A stretch of 64,000 bases of DNA from Terfezia claveryi. Its lineage: Eukaryota > Ascomycota > Pezizomycetes > Pezizales > Pezizaceae. Shown here piece after piece: positions 11,901 through 24,594 of the stretch (its first letter is position 1; each line of letters opens with the position of its first letter). The position numbers and the translations under genes are program-made. The DNA is taken from the NCBI GenBank assembly GCA_015179025.1, contig WHUX01000063.1:221690-285689 (forward strand), in the 5' to 3' direction. The notes beneath the pieces are model-generated. The model worked only from the letters and a program-made list of their open reading frames with translations. It did not search any database and was not told the DNA's origin.

Positions 11901-14900
11901 TGACGTGCCGTCACTGACAGCTTTCTGAAGCACAACTACCTAGTGTTGCAAATTGGCTCCAATTGTTCGTTCTGTGTTTTTACCCCTTACAGAAATGCTT
12001 TCGTGGTCCTCGACGTTTGGGAATTTATATGGAATGTTATCCTTGCTGGGTGCTAGCCTGGTTGATAGTTAGGTAGCCCTCCCACTGCTCCCTTGGAACC
12101 CCCCAAACCTCCATCGAATCTGTTTGTCCCCAGCGTACTAATCCTTGTTCCAGATCATCTAGAGTGTGGAGTACCTACTGGTACCAAGGTACCCGACAAG
12201 GGAGAAGGGAAAAGTGTTTACTGGGATATGCGCGAAGTTCGCCCCAAGCGATAAAGATAGGGGAAGTTGAAATAGCAGTTTGAGTCGAACACGTCGCTCT
12301 GAGACTATCCGGGTAATAAAAGGGAATTGTTACTATAGGGCGGAACGGGATTTGCACACAGGAAAATTATTTACAGTCTATTCACACATGCGCACCTTCG
12401 TCGCCTTCCGGAAGAAGTTGCGAACGCCATGTCCATCTGCAGCCTCGTTTCTATGTTCCCACAAGCATAGTGTGCATCGCAACTCGGGAGATGCTCATTA
12501 TCATGGTTTCAACTGGATAATGTTCGGGGTACCCTTGCTTGTCTGGTTTTCTCTTCGCTGCATTCCAGAAAATTCCAGAACCCATGTGGAAGTGCACAAG
12601 CTAAAGCTTGCGACCTTGTTCCATTATTCTCTCACACAATATGTTTTACAGTATGTCCTTCATTTTATCCCGTACCTACCATCGCACTTATTACGCCGCA
12701 TGCGCCGGATCTACATAAATATAGGAACTCCGGACCGAAAACCCCCCCGGAAGCGAGATATTTCTTGAGAAAGGTGTGCATCCAGAAATGTGCGTCTAAA
12801 AGGGTACCTGCCTGCATACGCCCGGTCTCGTGGAGTGGACCCTGACCATAAAACTGGTGGGCAATGCAGTTATCCGCGAAGACAAGATACCGCATCCTCC
12901 ACTTTTGCTCTCTTATTGGTTCAACTAACACCCGAACCACCTTCCTAATATTCCCGTCTTGCTATCCTTGGTCTAGTGCAACAAAGTCTATGTAAGATAT
13001 ACCGTCATTGAGTCAAAGGGCGCTTGGAGGGTGTTGAAGGCTTCTAGTGGGCATACGTCGGCTGTTCAGGGAAGCCTTATCGATGAGGCACTTATCATAG
13101 TGAGTTGCTTAAGGCCAGGTATACATTTGGAAGAGAGCTGCAAGGGTGTCAAGGTTCCATATCTCCTGGTACCGCGTTACAATATCAGTTTAAATTTGGG
13201 TGTATGTTTCACTTATGTCGCCGGGACGGTGGTTCTCTAGTATCAATAGCACTGTTCACATATTGCCAATTTCATTCTAACAATGTAACAATAGTCCCTC
13301 AACTAGCTAAGGAATAGTAGAATAATACACCTTAGTACAACTCGTAAGATTTTGGAAGTTGATAGTCTTTACGGCTTTCATATGGGCAATGACAACTGGG
13401 CTTGAAATTATTGGCAGAGTAGCTTCGACAGTACCGTTTGAGATCTCTCCTCGATCAGGAAAGAAGAAGACCTCCTGGCTAGCTATATATGTTGGAACCC
13501 TTTATATCGAGATATTTTGGACTAAGAACTTTAATGCCTCGTGCTATAGTTTTTAATTTCACAGGGTAATCTACACGAGTTGCAGCACAAACTATATTAA
13601 CTGTTAAATTACAATAACTTCACTAGTTCGGTCTCTAGAGAGCGTGTTTGGTGTTTTGGCCCTTCACCAAGTCTAAGGAGTTGAGGGTAATTGACCACAC
13701 TCATATTATTACCAGATTCTTGAAACGTAACAGAAAAATAGGAGTTTCCTCCAGCCCTCGTAGTGGGTAATGGGCATTCAAGGAGCTATTACAGGACATT
13801 TGAAAGGATTCCATAAAATGCTGCTGAACCAAAAGGTTTTCATCTTCATTAGAGTTCTTTTAGGAAATTTTTATTAAAAAAAATCAACCCAGTACTCGTA
13901 TGCGGCGCTAAGGAGAGGCCCATGACAAGCTACCCAGAAATCGGAGTGGGTTCAAGAGTAGGGCAGGTTAGTTCCGTCCACACGCGCAATTCAATACATC
14001 TTGCAAAGTAGGATCATGAAGTGATGAAATGACATAGTAACACTGCTAATGGAATGCCAAGTTAATCACTGAATTGTCATATCCGTGTGAAGGAACTAGA
14101 TTCATCGGCGAGTATCGTCTCCTTATGCAGTCCTCCTCAGCTATATATGGCGCCTTCTCCCTACCCACCGACGCCAGACGAAGCTGTTCTTGAGAGTGCA
14201 CGTCAAAAAAAGTGTTCCAGCATAGCCGGCCTCGTGAGGTGGAGCCCCGGCAGCAGCATCATGGTTGGATCTTATTCTGAGGTTATCCCTTCATTTGCTA
14301 AACCAATTCCCAACCAATTCCTTTCTCTTCTATTCTCTTCTCTCTCCTTTTCGTCTTCAATCCACCTTATTAAGGTTTTGTCAATTCGTAAGATCATTCT
14401 TATTGGTTTATCCCTTGCTTATCTGGGGAAAGTCTCGCCGGATTACTGGCTGCCAGGTCCAACTTTACACCTCAGGTGCAACAACAATAGACAACCTCAA
14501 ACGAACAGTATGAGTGTCCATTGAACCAAGCTGGTTGTGGGATGATGTGTGATCCAAGTGTGACCCTGGAATTGCTGACAGATGGGCCGAACATAGGAAA
14601 TATAGATGTATAGATAGAGAATAGGTAGGCAATAGGTATGCAGATAGGAGGATATAATCCTTCTTAACCCACCTGTCTACAAGTACCCTTCCACAGGTTG
14701 GAGTCGGAAAAAGTGGACTGCAGGCTGCTTTTGCCTGGCGTATACCTGAAATAATATCCGCGAGTAATACAATATTGATTTTAGGGGCCATTGTTTGTTG
14801 ATTTTTGTTTCCTGTGATTTAGTCGTTTATTTCTATACATGCATTTGTTTAGGCATAATATAGCATGGCATGGCGAGACACATAAATGCACTGAATTTGA

Positions 14901-16814
14901 GGGCAAACTACAGATATCAGAATGAAATGCAGAAGCCGAAGCTATTGTCGCTTCCCTCTGGGAATAAGCCGAAATGTATTGCCAGTCTGTGACTAGAATG
15001 ATGGTTGTCTATTTCGGGCTTTTGTGGTTAGTACAGTAGTTATTATTTGTAGCTTTAGGGTCGCCTTACTTACTAAAGTCGATATTTGATAGTGATCTTT
15101 CTGATTACTATGATTGGGCATATCACTAGTCAAGTTTAAGTTGCCGTGACAGAGGCAAATGGCGAGTTTCAAAATCTGATTAGGGTGTGGAACATCTCTA
15201 CTTCATCAGATTCTATAATTTGGTGATGAAGTGGTGTTAGTGTCATTAGACTATAAAATGTGTCTCTGAGGCAACCAGACTAGTCTCTGAGATGATTTTA
15301 CTCGCAGGTACCGGTAGCTCGTGTTAGTCAGGTTGGCACGTGGTAACTTTGGCATGTCCCCCTTGCAATACCTACAGTCACATGAAAAAAGTCCTCTGCC
15401 TTGGCAAATTCTTGGCAAAACGGCCAACAGTAGCACCAATATAAATATTTTTTAGAAATCAAGGCTGCTAGATAAACACATAAAAAAAATTTCAGAATTA
15501 AGAAAGAAGTTCATAGTCTCTTCTCTAGTTTTTTGCACATAGGTATGATGCCCTAGGCAGGTACAGTGGTTCGGAATTGAACTTATTTTAAAATCCGCAA
15601 AAATGGCGCTAGTATATGGAGAATAGTGCAGAAGACTTTTTTCATGGCATAGAATAATATGTATGTACAGTACATACGGTACGGAATTGACAAGTTTATA
15701 CAGTTGACAAAAAGTTTCGTACCCTGCATTACATTGCAATGCATGTCTTACTCCTACTCAAGCCAGACTACTCCTACTGCTTGTACTGAGGGCCATTTTA
15801 GGCATGGGCGGGGGTATACGAGACTTTTTGCCACCTTAGTACCGGTAGGTACATAGCTGTATCCACCTGTGTGATAAACAAACCCACCTTCGCCACAGCC
15901 AACAATTGTAAAGTAGCCAATTGCAAAAGATTGTATTTTAAGTAGGGTGGAGGCCATGTGGAGATCCCCCTAGTCTGGTTGCATGGAGATCGAGATCATC
16001 GGGGTAGCTTGGTGTTTTCATCCATCTACAGTATTTCCTTCCGGGTCTTGTCAAGTGATTTGTTGGAGTTCCTTCACTATACATGTACTGTACTAGTACA
16101 CGTGTTGTGTACGGTACTGGCTACTTGGTATCCCTCTTAGCGAATATTACTGTACTTAGAAAGTTACATCCTAAGTACGGAGTAAGTAAACAAACTACTC
16201 TACACCCATGTATTAGCCTCGAACCCAACTCTCTTGAAACTTGCGGAACGGACCCCTGTATTGCCGGATTTTAATATCCTTTCTTCAGTCATGCTGATAC
16301 TTAAGCTGTGTGATTTTACAGTTATACATATATGGTAAACGCAGCTGTACTATGTTGTACAACATTCGTAAATTCCACGAAGATATACCTATATCAGAAC
16401 GAAACTTCAAACTCATTATTGAGATCCATTTCCTGTCATGATATCTTTGTAAAAAAATTCAAACAAGATAAACAAGAAACAAAAGCAAGCAAGCAATGAA
16501 TAGATGTAAAAATAATTCATCATTACGCTGGTTGCTTGCTGACTGAGTAATATAGACATGATAAACAAATATACCTTTGCTCTCTCTCTACTGGTGTGTC
16601 CTCCACCCCACATAGATTCATCGATCTATTTATCGACGGCGTATAACATTACCCTTCCCTCCTTGCTATTTCATATCCATCTCTCGCTTCCAAATGAGTC
16701 ATTAACCCTAATCGTCTCCCATCCTCCATCCCCCAAAACGGCAACTGATGCTCTACATCCCACTTCCCTCAAGCAAATTCACTCCCTATTCCTCCACAAT
16801 CGCTATTCTCTCCT
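8931..16814. other. 7.9-kb gene-poor intergenic region
   Basis: Only short frames without domain character occur on both strands, and I could not assemble any spliced gene here. The region contains a 17-bp tandem repeat near 10484-10545 and several GTAC-centred palindromes (10475-10490, 15658-15680, 16083-16125). Composition is mid-AT and not RIP-like. Untranslated regions of the flanking genes must lie at the edges (the 5' leader of the coiled-coil gene just above 8930 and the 3' end of the PEX4-like gene just below 16815). Confidence 0.5.
10484..10545. repeat. 17-bp tandem repeat, about 3.6 copies
   Basis: Unit ACATGCCCCAGTATCTT, with small variations between copies (T/C at position 8; CACTACC in copy three). 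It is a short minisatellite with no gene context. Confidence 0.8.
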
Positions 16815-17608
16815 CTACCATTGCGCAAACCTAACAACCCACACCCTAACCAAACTATCGTACCCCACAAAATCCCCTGCCCTCAACAGCGCCGCCGCAT
16901 CCACATTCAACGGGCTATCCGGCTCCGGGGAGGTCAGTAAGCTATGTATGGCTGTGAGTGTGAACGCGAGAGTATATGCCGGTGACCAGGTTGTTTTAAG
17001 GAGATCGAGGCAGACGTGGCCAGTCTATAGATCGTGTTAGCCCCACTATTCAGAATACGCATAACTAAGGGAAGTGCACATTGAGGTGGACATTGGGATG
17101 GCATATAGGTGTGATGAATTTGACTTTGGGGGGATGTAAGGGGTAGTTGTCGGGGACTATGATGTCGAGGAGCCAGCGGCCTCCTGTGGATAGAATTGAT
17201 TAGTTAGTGTCAGTTGCTTTGACTGTATCTCTTGCTCGCTCGCTTCGCCATGCTCAATTTAGAATCGACCCAATAAGTATTCACCACCTCGTGTAGCTGC
17301 AGCAACCAGCAAATTACTTGTAGCAGCAAACAAACACAACAAAAAACAGGCGGAGAAAAAGCGGTTCACCGCAAACAGCACAGCGAGTAGTTGATAGATG
17401 AGGCTGATAAATGATAAATAGGGAGTAGGCGAAGAGGAGGAAACTCACGTTCATAGGCAGTCCCCGGCACACCCTTCATGATTGCCGTCCAATGGAGGAG
17501 ATCGCCTTCTACGGGTGCAAGCTCTTCGAGGCATTCGTGGGGATCTTTGGCATAGTTTTTGAGTTCGCCGAGGAGGCGTCTGGAGACGGAGATGACGGGG
17601 GCGGCCAT
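16815..17608 (-). CDS. PEX4: Ubiquitin-conjugating enzyme E2, PEX4-like, three exons
   Basis: E2 enzyme; PEX4-type E2s monoubiquitinate the peroxisomal import receptor PEX5 at the peroxisome membrane so that it can be recycled. Exons run from 17608 to 17449, 17183 to 17080, and 17024 to 16815. Introns are 265 nt (GTGAGT..CCACAG, CTAACTAA branch) and 55 nt (GTGCAC..TATAG, CTAAC branch). The spliced product is 157 aa, the normal size of fungal PEX4. Visible E2 landmarks are the N-terminal helix RRLLGELKNYAKDPHE, DLLHWTAIMKGVPGTAYE, GRWLLDIIVPDNYPLHPPK, the HPN motif at residues 82-84 (CHPNVHLN) and the active-site Cys93 in TGHVCLDLL. The C-terminal PEPDSPLNVD..LLRAGD..GYDSLVR block suggested PEX4 over other E2 classes. 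One residue is odd: the usual YEGGRW reads YERGRW across the first splice junction. E2 identity is firm; the PEX4 subtype is an inference from the C-terminal half. Confidence 0.85.
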
Positions 17609-19583
17609 TGCGATCGTTTAGGTATCTGGAGAGTGAGAAGCGTTTGCTTTGGCTTTGAAGATTTTTGTTATTTGCGGTGCAGCTTGGGTCGAATTAACGA
17701 AACTCGAGATACGGGTTATCTGAAACGAATTCTTGTTCACGATGTGGCGAGATGTTCGCTTCGTACAGTATTAGTATTAGGTATTGTATCTCGTTTGGAT
17801 CCGATTGCCCAATAGACAGCTTCCTTCACGCGGTTCCCTGAGATTTTATGTCGGTGAGGGAGAAACGAGAAAAAGGTGGGGTTGCACTGCGGATTAGAGT
17901 ATTACAGTGTAACTAGCCAGAGGCTGATTATTAAAAATAGACAGACGGCAAGTCTGTTTTATTTGGGAAAGGGAAAGATGCGCTATGTAGGTAGGTGTTG
18001 TGTGATTGACGATAAATCGTGGTTATTTCATGAGAGGCAAGACGGATTTTATATGCAACGCGGCAACCACAACACGTACAGGTCGGGATGTCTTGGGTAT
18101 AACTTATGCTTGAACGACGCGCCTACACGAGCAGATGTGAGGTAGGAGCAGGGCGGCGGGATGTCTTATATGGAGTCAATGTTCTCAAGACTTCACAGCT
18201 TTGCGGACGTCAAGAATCTGGAGTTTTGACCTGTCATATCAACCTTCTACCTGAGCTTAGACCTGAGCTCAACCCTGCAATTGCCCCTGCTGCCGGTGAT
18301 ACCCCTAATCCCCATCGCTCTTCATTCAACAAAGCAGCCTGCTATGAGCTGAAGCCTCAACTGAGCTGCCGAGGTGTGGGCGTATGTAGGGGGCAGCGGG
18401 GCGGTGCCCCTTCCTTGTAATATCCGGAACCAGTTATAAATACAAATCACAAAGCTAATATGATATATACCCAGCTCATGGGTTCTTCTTCTTTTCCTAT
18501 TTTGATAAAAAGGCTGACCGTTATTGCCGGGTCATATTGGCAATATCAGACCTCTGGCAAATTATCTCATGACCATGAGCTGTGCAACTAGCTGCCACTC
18601 CTTACTGGAAAGCTTAGTGGTTCTCATTTGAGATGACTTAATTTATTTTAATTGACTTTTTCCTTTGCAGCTTCCAGAAGCATTACATTACCGAGCCCAC
18701 AGGCTGCCGATCTTGAGTTTTCGTAATATCTCATCCCCACTGCGAGGGGTTGTGCAACCAGGCTAACTGCTGTTTAAGTGGTAGTGATTCCATTGTTTGA
18801 TTTCAGTCTATATATATACTCCTCACTTAGATGGTTTATACATATATACCAGTCAGTTAAGTCGGTTTACCATCATCATCGAAGACAGGTAAGATTCCGA
18901 AACTGCTCAATTACACTAGTTGAGAAGCACCTACGTCACCGGCGAATACCTCAATAATACTCCACCGCCACCCAGCATATTGGTTCCAGGCACACGGAGT
19001 GACCCTAGATAGAGTATTCAGGGGAATTAGGGGAATCTTTGTTCCATTATGTAATTACTACTCACTACCGGCTGACCGGCTTAGCGAAAGTACAGTTCTA
19101 CTCTAAACTTTGGTGGATACCTTCCTAGCCCACGCACGATTATACACATCGAGACACTGCCTCAGTGCCTTCCTGGAAGCGGACTCCAAATAGAATCTCT
19201 CACCACATGTATGTAGTGAGTTGTTTTTTTTGTTTTCGAACTCCCGATGGCAAAGCCCGAATTCGCTCACTTGAGGTGTAGATGCACGGCTGTCTGGTTT
19301 TAGGGTAGGAACATGACGAAGATGGACAAGAACATGGACAAATTTTCTTAAATTCACTCCACATACGTTGAGATTCTCAATTCGGCAGTGGTGGAGAACA
19401 AAGGTGAGGAAAGGTGAGGTGATCAAGATAACTAGTACTGGATCTGACTTTACCCAACATACCTGATGTATGCACATACATTCCTTATTCATCTCCAACG
19501 TTGATATCCTATCCTCATCTTCTTGGCTCAAGACTTCTCCGCCCTCTTCTCTTTTTCATCATACACACTCTTCCCTCTCGGAA
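17609..19583. other. Intergenic, no gene seen
   Basis: This holds the upstream region of the minus-strand E2 gene (near 17610-17820) and the upstream region of the plus-strand ATPase pseudogene. A TATATATA-bearing stretch near 18810-18850 could be a core promoter, but nothing confirms it. A minus-strand frame at 19103-19531 ends in a helical-looking stretch (FYLESASRKALRQCLDVYNR) and was not strong enough to call. Confidence 0.45.
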
Positions 19584-20600
19584 ATGAATAATCTGTCGAC
19601 TATCAAGCGAGAGAGACAGTCCGGACTTGCAAGCGCCAATACCGGGGAGAGCAGTGTAAAACTTAAGGACTTGCGCTTGATGATTCTAAAAGGGAGAGTA
19701 AATCCCCGCAAGGGACTGTGCCCACACCATCATAGAGGCTTCACTCGAATTTCATTTTCTACTTCGCACACTTGTGGATTTACATTACTATCATCGTTAA
19801 AGCTCCTGTTCGAGTATTGAAAAAGGAACAAGACAGTGAGCTTGTAACCAAGCGGGTTAAAAAGGCAAATACTCAGTGGAAGTACCATTGTTACCCCAAT
19901 CATGTATCTTGTTACTTAACGGCATTTTGTTAACGAAGAGTATTCTGGTGTCTGTTAGGTGAGGTCCTTCATCATTCATGGACCATACAACTCCGGCAAA
20001 GCGACGTTTTTATGGCCACTCGGAGAGGTGCTCAATAGGGAGGCCGATATCACTTGTGTATCTTTTGATATGCTGGGGATCAAGGGCATGACGGTGAGTG
20101 AATGCGATGGTATCTATAACTGCAGACCTTTGACGAAGCTAGAACTCACTGCGCGCCTAAGAAAGCAAAGTCAACGCCATTTTCTCGTGGATGGAATTCG
20201 AACTTCAATATCATATTCACTTCCGACTCTCGTCTTTTGATAGAAAAGGATTTCTAAGAAATCTTTCGCTCAACATGATCTGCTGTCGGCGCATATAACG
20301 CACTAGACCTCACTCTCGAAAATTTCACAACTAACGAGGAGAGATCTATTCCGGCCTTTAACAAGACTGGCTTCTCTCAGATGCTATTATCTTCTGGGCG
20401 AGCTTTTCGAATTATATAAACGGTATCTCAACCCGGAAGGGGGTCTTTTGGATGTTCAGAAATAGATGGATCAAATGGCCATCCAGCTTCTTTCATAAAG
20501 CTGTTAAAGCTCTTTAGAGTGAAAGTCGACCAGCTCCTGTGGATTTCATGGAGCTTAGCGTTGCACCAAGGCCTTGAGATGGGGCGTATCGTACATTTAA
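19584..20600 (+). pseudogene. Decayed P-loop (AAA-type) ATPase gene
   Basis: Pieces of one protein can be read along the plus strand in shifting frames. The order is an ATG-led segment at 19584 (MNNLSTIKRERQSGLASANT), a basic/acidic segment near 19800-19870 (KKEQDSELVTKRVKKANTQW), and a nucleotide-binding segment at 19959-20240. The last has a Walker A-like HGPYNSGKAT (usual GK[ST] degraded to GKA) and a Walker B-like FLVDGI (usual DE degraded). After that come LDLTLENFTTNEERSIPAFN, LGELFELYKRYLNPEGG and GHPASFIKLLKLF near 20310-20530. The order and spacing match a fungal family of single-domain P-loop ATPases that I remember as hypothetical proteins, some of them linked to Crinkler-like proteins. 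Several frameshifts and stops (for example TAG after DVQK) show it is dead. The family link is from memory; the decay is seen directly. Confidence 0.6.
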
Positions 20601-22973
20601 GCAGACTCTGAGGCGATGAATTTCGGTAGTAGAAAAATCATGTTCGTGGGCCTCACAATCAGCGGACCGGCGGGTGACTAATCTGGACAAATGTCAGCTT
20701 GACATGTTCCTATTGGTCGAGGATGGTCACGAGTTAAATTATATTACACAGCTAGCTGGTTGTGTCTAGTAGTTGGTAGGCTGGTAGCCACTTGTATTCA
20801 GGCAGTCTGCTAGTCAGCTGTTTTGCCTTGCAGTTGATCAGTCTCTCAGTAAGTTAACTCAGTTACTGACTGGTCAGTCTGTCACTCTTGTTGTTTGCAG
20901 AGACATCTCATAGCTAATTTTTATCTATGCTTTTTTTTTGTTAGTTGCGAGTTTCTCTGACTTTATTTGTTCCACTGTCCTCTCTACCAACTGTCTATAG
21001 ATCTTGTCAGGAGTTTGTTACACATTATGGTTGAAGATTGAATTCTTTTTGAGTTGTAATTTGTAAGGAGTCAATATAGGGCTTCTTATATTTGTTGGTA
21101 AATAAATCAAGTAGATATCACCTGCCAAAGGGAAACCCTCGACTCCGTACAAGAGATCTTATGTCGCAGTTCCCAACTACACAAGAGGAATGCGGGACTC
21201 GATGAAATGGTCAACGATAGTGTGGGACAATTTGTATTGGTCACAATCGCAAATTGGAAGGTTAAGTACTTGCACCGAGGACCAGCACGTTGTATTCTAG
21301 ATGGAAAGTCCAGGCACCATACAACAGCTGATTTGAAACCTGGGGAACAGGGACGGATCGCAGAGGATTGAACTACCAGAGGTGATAATGATGAGAAATT
21401 ACAAATGGTTAGAAAGACCAAAGAAACAAGATCATCATGAGGATACGAGAAAAGGAATCTAACATCTCATGAGACATGCTTATGTATACATAAAACTTAA
21501 CGACCGAAAACGGTAGTAGTGTTCCAAGATGGCAGTGGCTCTTGTGTAACGCACCAAAAATGGGAACCTTACGGGAATATTTGTAGTAGTCTGGTTGGCA
21601 CAAGCCTCTCGTAGGTCGGGCACTACTCCTCGGGCAAGGTCGCACCCGTTAATCAGATGCCTTTTTAAGTGTTCAAATCTCAGGGCCTGTTGGGGTAGTC
21701 TAGTCTGGTTGGCACAATCCCCTCCACAGGAAGCTGTTGGGGGTGGGCTCGACTAAGTTGGAGTTTAGAAAAACTTGGTCAGATGTTAATATATTTGCAG
21801 GCGATAATGGTGGTGGACTCAGGATCTAGCTGGCGAAGGCTAAAGCCCTGCCTCATCTGGGGAGTTATGGCTTTGGGGGGAGTGGGAGTGTAGATATCAA
21901 GATTTGAAATTGGTGATACTTCGCCGGATAGTTATGGGAGGGAAAACACCTGACGTAGGATAGATGTGTGGTACATTTCTGGGCACGCAGCTGGGGTACA
22001 TATTTCAGAAAACAAGTAGAGCAATGTATCATGACGTAGATTCTTTTGTGCTTAATTTTCTAGGGCCGGGTTTTGATGCTTTTGAGCACGCGGCTAGGGA
22101 ATATTAGGGGAGGAAATTGGGGAGGTGGCGGAGGTTGGGGTGGCGCAGGCGCGCAAGTATCGTGCGTTAGGTTTGGGGTTTTAGATTAGAAAAGAAATTC
22201 TGGAGGCTACAGAGGTTGTTTGAATGATCAACTTGCCGAGGTATGAAAGGAGGGAAATTAGATAATGCTCAAGGGTATAACGATGAGAATAAAAGGCATA
22301 ATCTAAGAATTGTGGGGTATGTACTGGTTGGGTTTCTTCGCAGGTCCCCTTCCTTTTTAGCGTTATTTTTATTATTGTATTAAGGGACACAGAGTTGCTC
22401 TATATATTATTAATCAGGGTAATCTAGCTGAAAATGCCTGATACAATCTTCCAAATAAAGAGGGGGAGGGGCTCCCTTGCCCTGGTGCAACGTAAACTTC
22501 TCCCTATAGTAATCGTTGACCATTGCTATACCTCAAGGGAAGTCCCAAATAAACGTACTTCAATGAAACACTAGTCTCGATCAGACCCTCGTAGAGGTGA
22601 AACACCCTGTTGTCCACTCCTGCAAAAGGCATGAGGTCACATGCTTGTGCAGTCAAGACTGTGCTTACAACCGCTGGACAGTCAAATGTGGAAAGACAAA
22701 CATCCATCTTTAAATATCTGTCATATACATCGTTGAAGCACATCATTCATATAATATATAGCACTCGGTTGGCCCATAGGCCCGCAGAGCAGATGGGATC
22801 TCTCTTCCGACTCATGACCAGGTACCAAACATTCTTCCACGTCATAAACATAACAAAAACCAGAGCCGCATTCTCCAGACTACCAAATTGTAACCGCAAA
22901 TGCAGCATAGAATCCGCAACAACACAGCAACGCCAACCCAAAGGCAAAAAGCATAAACTGGTATACTTAATAC
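20601..22973. other. Intergenic, no gene seen
   Basis: No convincing coding region. Near 20750-20890 the sequence is enriched in short CAGT/CTGG words (repeated 'tcagtctg/ttagttggt' patterns) without a clear repeat unit. Around 21650-21740 the phrase TCTGGTTGGCACAA occurs twice (about 21590 and 21706), a short local duplication. Confidence 0.45.
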
Positions 22974-24594
22974 TCAGAACTTCCCTCCGAAATCCCTATC
23001 ACGGCCCCTAACCAGTGACTCCTCATGATGCGTACCATCACCTGATAACATCGGTTGACTCATTTCTTTTTCCATCTCTTCCCGCTCCTGCACTCTACGA
23101 CTAGTGCCAATCCTCGGCGCTCCCCCCCTGCCGGGGAAACCAATTGCCGCGACAGCTGGCATAAACGGCGCCTGATCACCCAAATCCATTTCTAGCTGCG
23201 GTGCCGCAGGCCCATAGTATGTCCCTGCCTCATGGGGTGCACTAGCACCCCGTGAAGTCCCAACTGTAGCCGAACTAGCTCCAGGACCACCGGCCGCACT
23301 CTGACTGCGTTTATTCACCGATGTGAATGGGGTGCTGTAGATATATGCCAGCTCTGGGTAAACCTTTGGCTCCTTCTTTTTCGCCAGCCACTGCTTCACA
23401 AGGAAGAATATGACCATGAAAACCACAATCGCTAGAACCCCACCGACTACAATACCGGCTATAGCTCCACGTGGTAGGGGTGAATCTTCGTCCCCTGGTG
23501 TAGGGATTGAGGTCGGAGTGGGAATTGTTACAGTTGTCTCCGTGCCCGTGGATGCACTCGATGTGGGCTTACTCGTCGGTGTAGAATTCAAAATCTCCAC
23601 AGTAAAAAACTGAAATGGCTTCATTGGGGGACCAGAACCCGGTTTTTCCCAAACCAACCCTTGCATGGGCAGTGGTGCAGACTCGGACTGGTGGTTGCCA
23701 CTGAAGGTTACAGTGTAAGTCATTTCCTGAGTGTCTTGCCGCCGTACTAATCGGTTCCTTCTCAGCTTAAGATCATCACTATCATGATCCTTCCCATTTG
23801 TAGATCGAAGCGCCAGAACAACTATTCCGGTTACTACTATTTCGGCCTGGTGCGCGCCCACATGACCGGCAAATGCTGTAGTATCCTTTTTGTGCCACCA
23901 TCTGAAAAGCTGCTTCGTCCCTTCTGCACAAGGGTCCGATTGTTTCCCCTCGCTCTTACTGTCCTCGTCCAAGGGCTCAAGCTTGTTATCCCCACGGGTC
24001 ATCTTCTTGGAGTTCCTCTTAACCTCCCAGACTCCACTAAGTTGATTTCTTTCCTCACCAATTGTACTGTTCACCTCCTTCAACATAGTCCCGTGGACTT
24101 CATAGTCACTTTTACCGATGCCACCGCGCTGCCAAGCTTCCATCCTCCACCACGTCTCATTGTGTTGCGCGGAAGTCAAACTCGACTGTACCGAGGTCAG
24201 GAACTCGCCCTGCTCTCCTCCTACCATCTGAAAATAAAATGTATTTGCTTCGAACCATCCATCATGAACTGGTCCTAGTGTCAGGCGTGATGAGGAATAT
24301 GGGCCAAACTTGAGTTTAGTGGGGAAGCATGAGGTCGGTTTTGACGTCGAGTTGAGGGTTGCGACAATTGTGCCAACATCTGTGGATATCAAACACGACC
24401 GTCAGCCCTATGCCAAATATATAAAATACGAGTTATTTGAGGGACTGGGCCTAGAAACTGTGAGAAATACAAATTGAATCGAGGTTCTTCTTGGCTGCTT
24501 CCTCATCTGTCACAAGAATGGCCATGGAAACCAGTGGCAAAACCCATATTGCAACACACAACAGCTGTATCCACAGAAAGAACCGAGAAATCAT
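22974..24594 (-). CDS. Secreted/plasma-membrane type I protein with Thr/Ser/Pro stalk and one TM helix
   Basis: Exon 1 (24594 to 24471) supplies a clear signal peptide, MISRFFLWIQLLCVAIWVLP. A 91-nt intron (24470-24380, GTATTT..CCACAG, phase 1) joins it to a long second exon (24379 to 22974), giving roughly 509 aa. After an ectodomain with several NxS/T sites comes a Thr/Ser/Pro-rich stalk (PTSKPTSSASTGTETTVTIP), then a TM helix at about residues 347-369 (GAIAGIVVGGVLAIVVFMVI) followed by the stop-transfer KQWLAKKK. The cytoplasmic tail is about 135 aa and disordered. The layout matches fungal Mid2/WSC-like surface sensors, but no WSC or other named domain is visible. The middle of the ectodomain (around ERNQLSGVWEVKRNSKK to RRNRLVRRQ) is unusually charged and may hide an unspliced in-frame intron. 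Confidence 0.7.

Noticed and set aside
14465..14791. Minus-strand ORF beginning MAPKINIVLLADIISG, with a shifted frame offering PGKSSLQSTF, like a small GTPase P-loop
   Set aside because: Only about 30 residues, needs a frameshift between the two halves, no further GTPase motifs (DxxG, NKxD) follow.
19103..19531. Minus-strand 142-aa ORF
   Set aside because: Only its last 30 residues look protein-like; no domain, no ATG context, and it overlaps the upstream region of the ATPase pseudogene.
21650..21690. Possible tRNA T-loop (GTTCAAATCTC)
   Set aside because: No matching acceptor stem, D-loop or anticodon arm could be drawn around it; no tRNA gene was found anywhere in the window.
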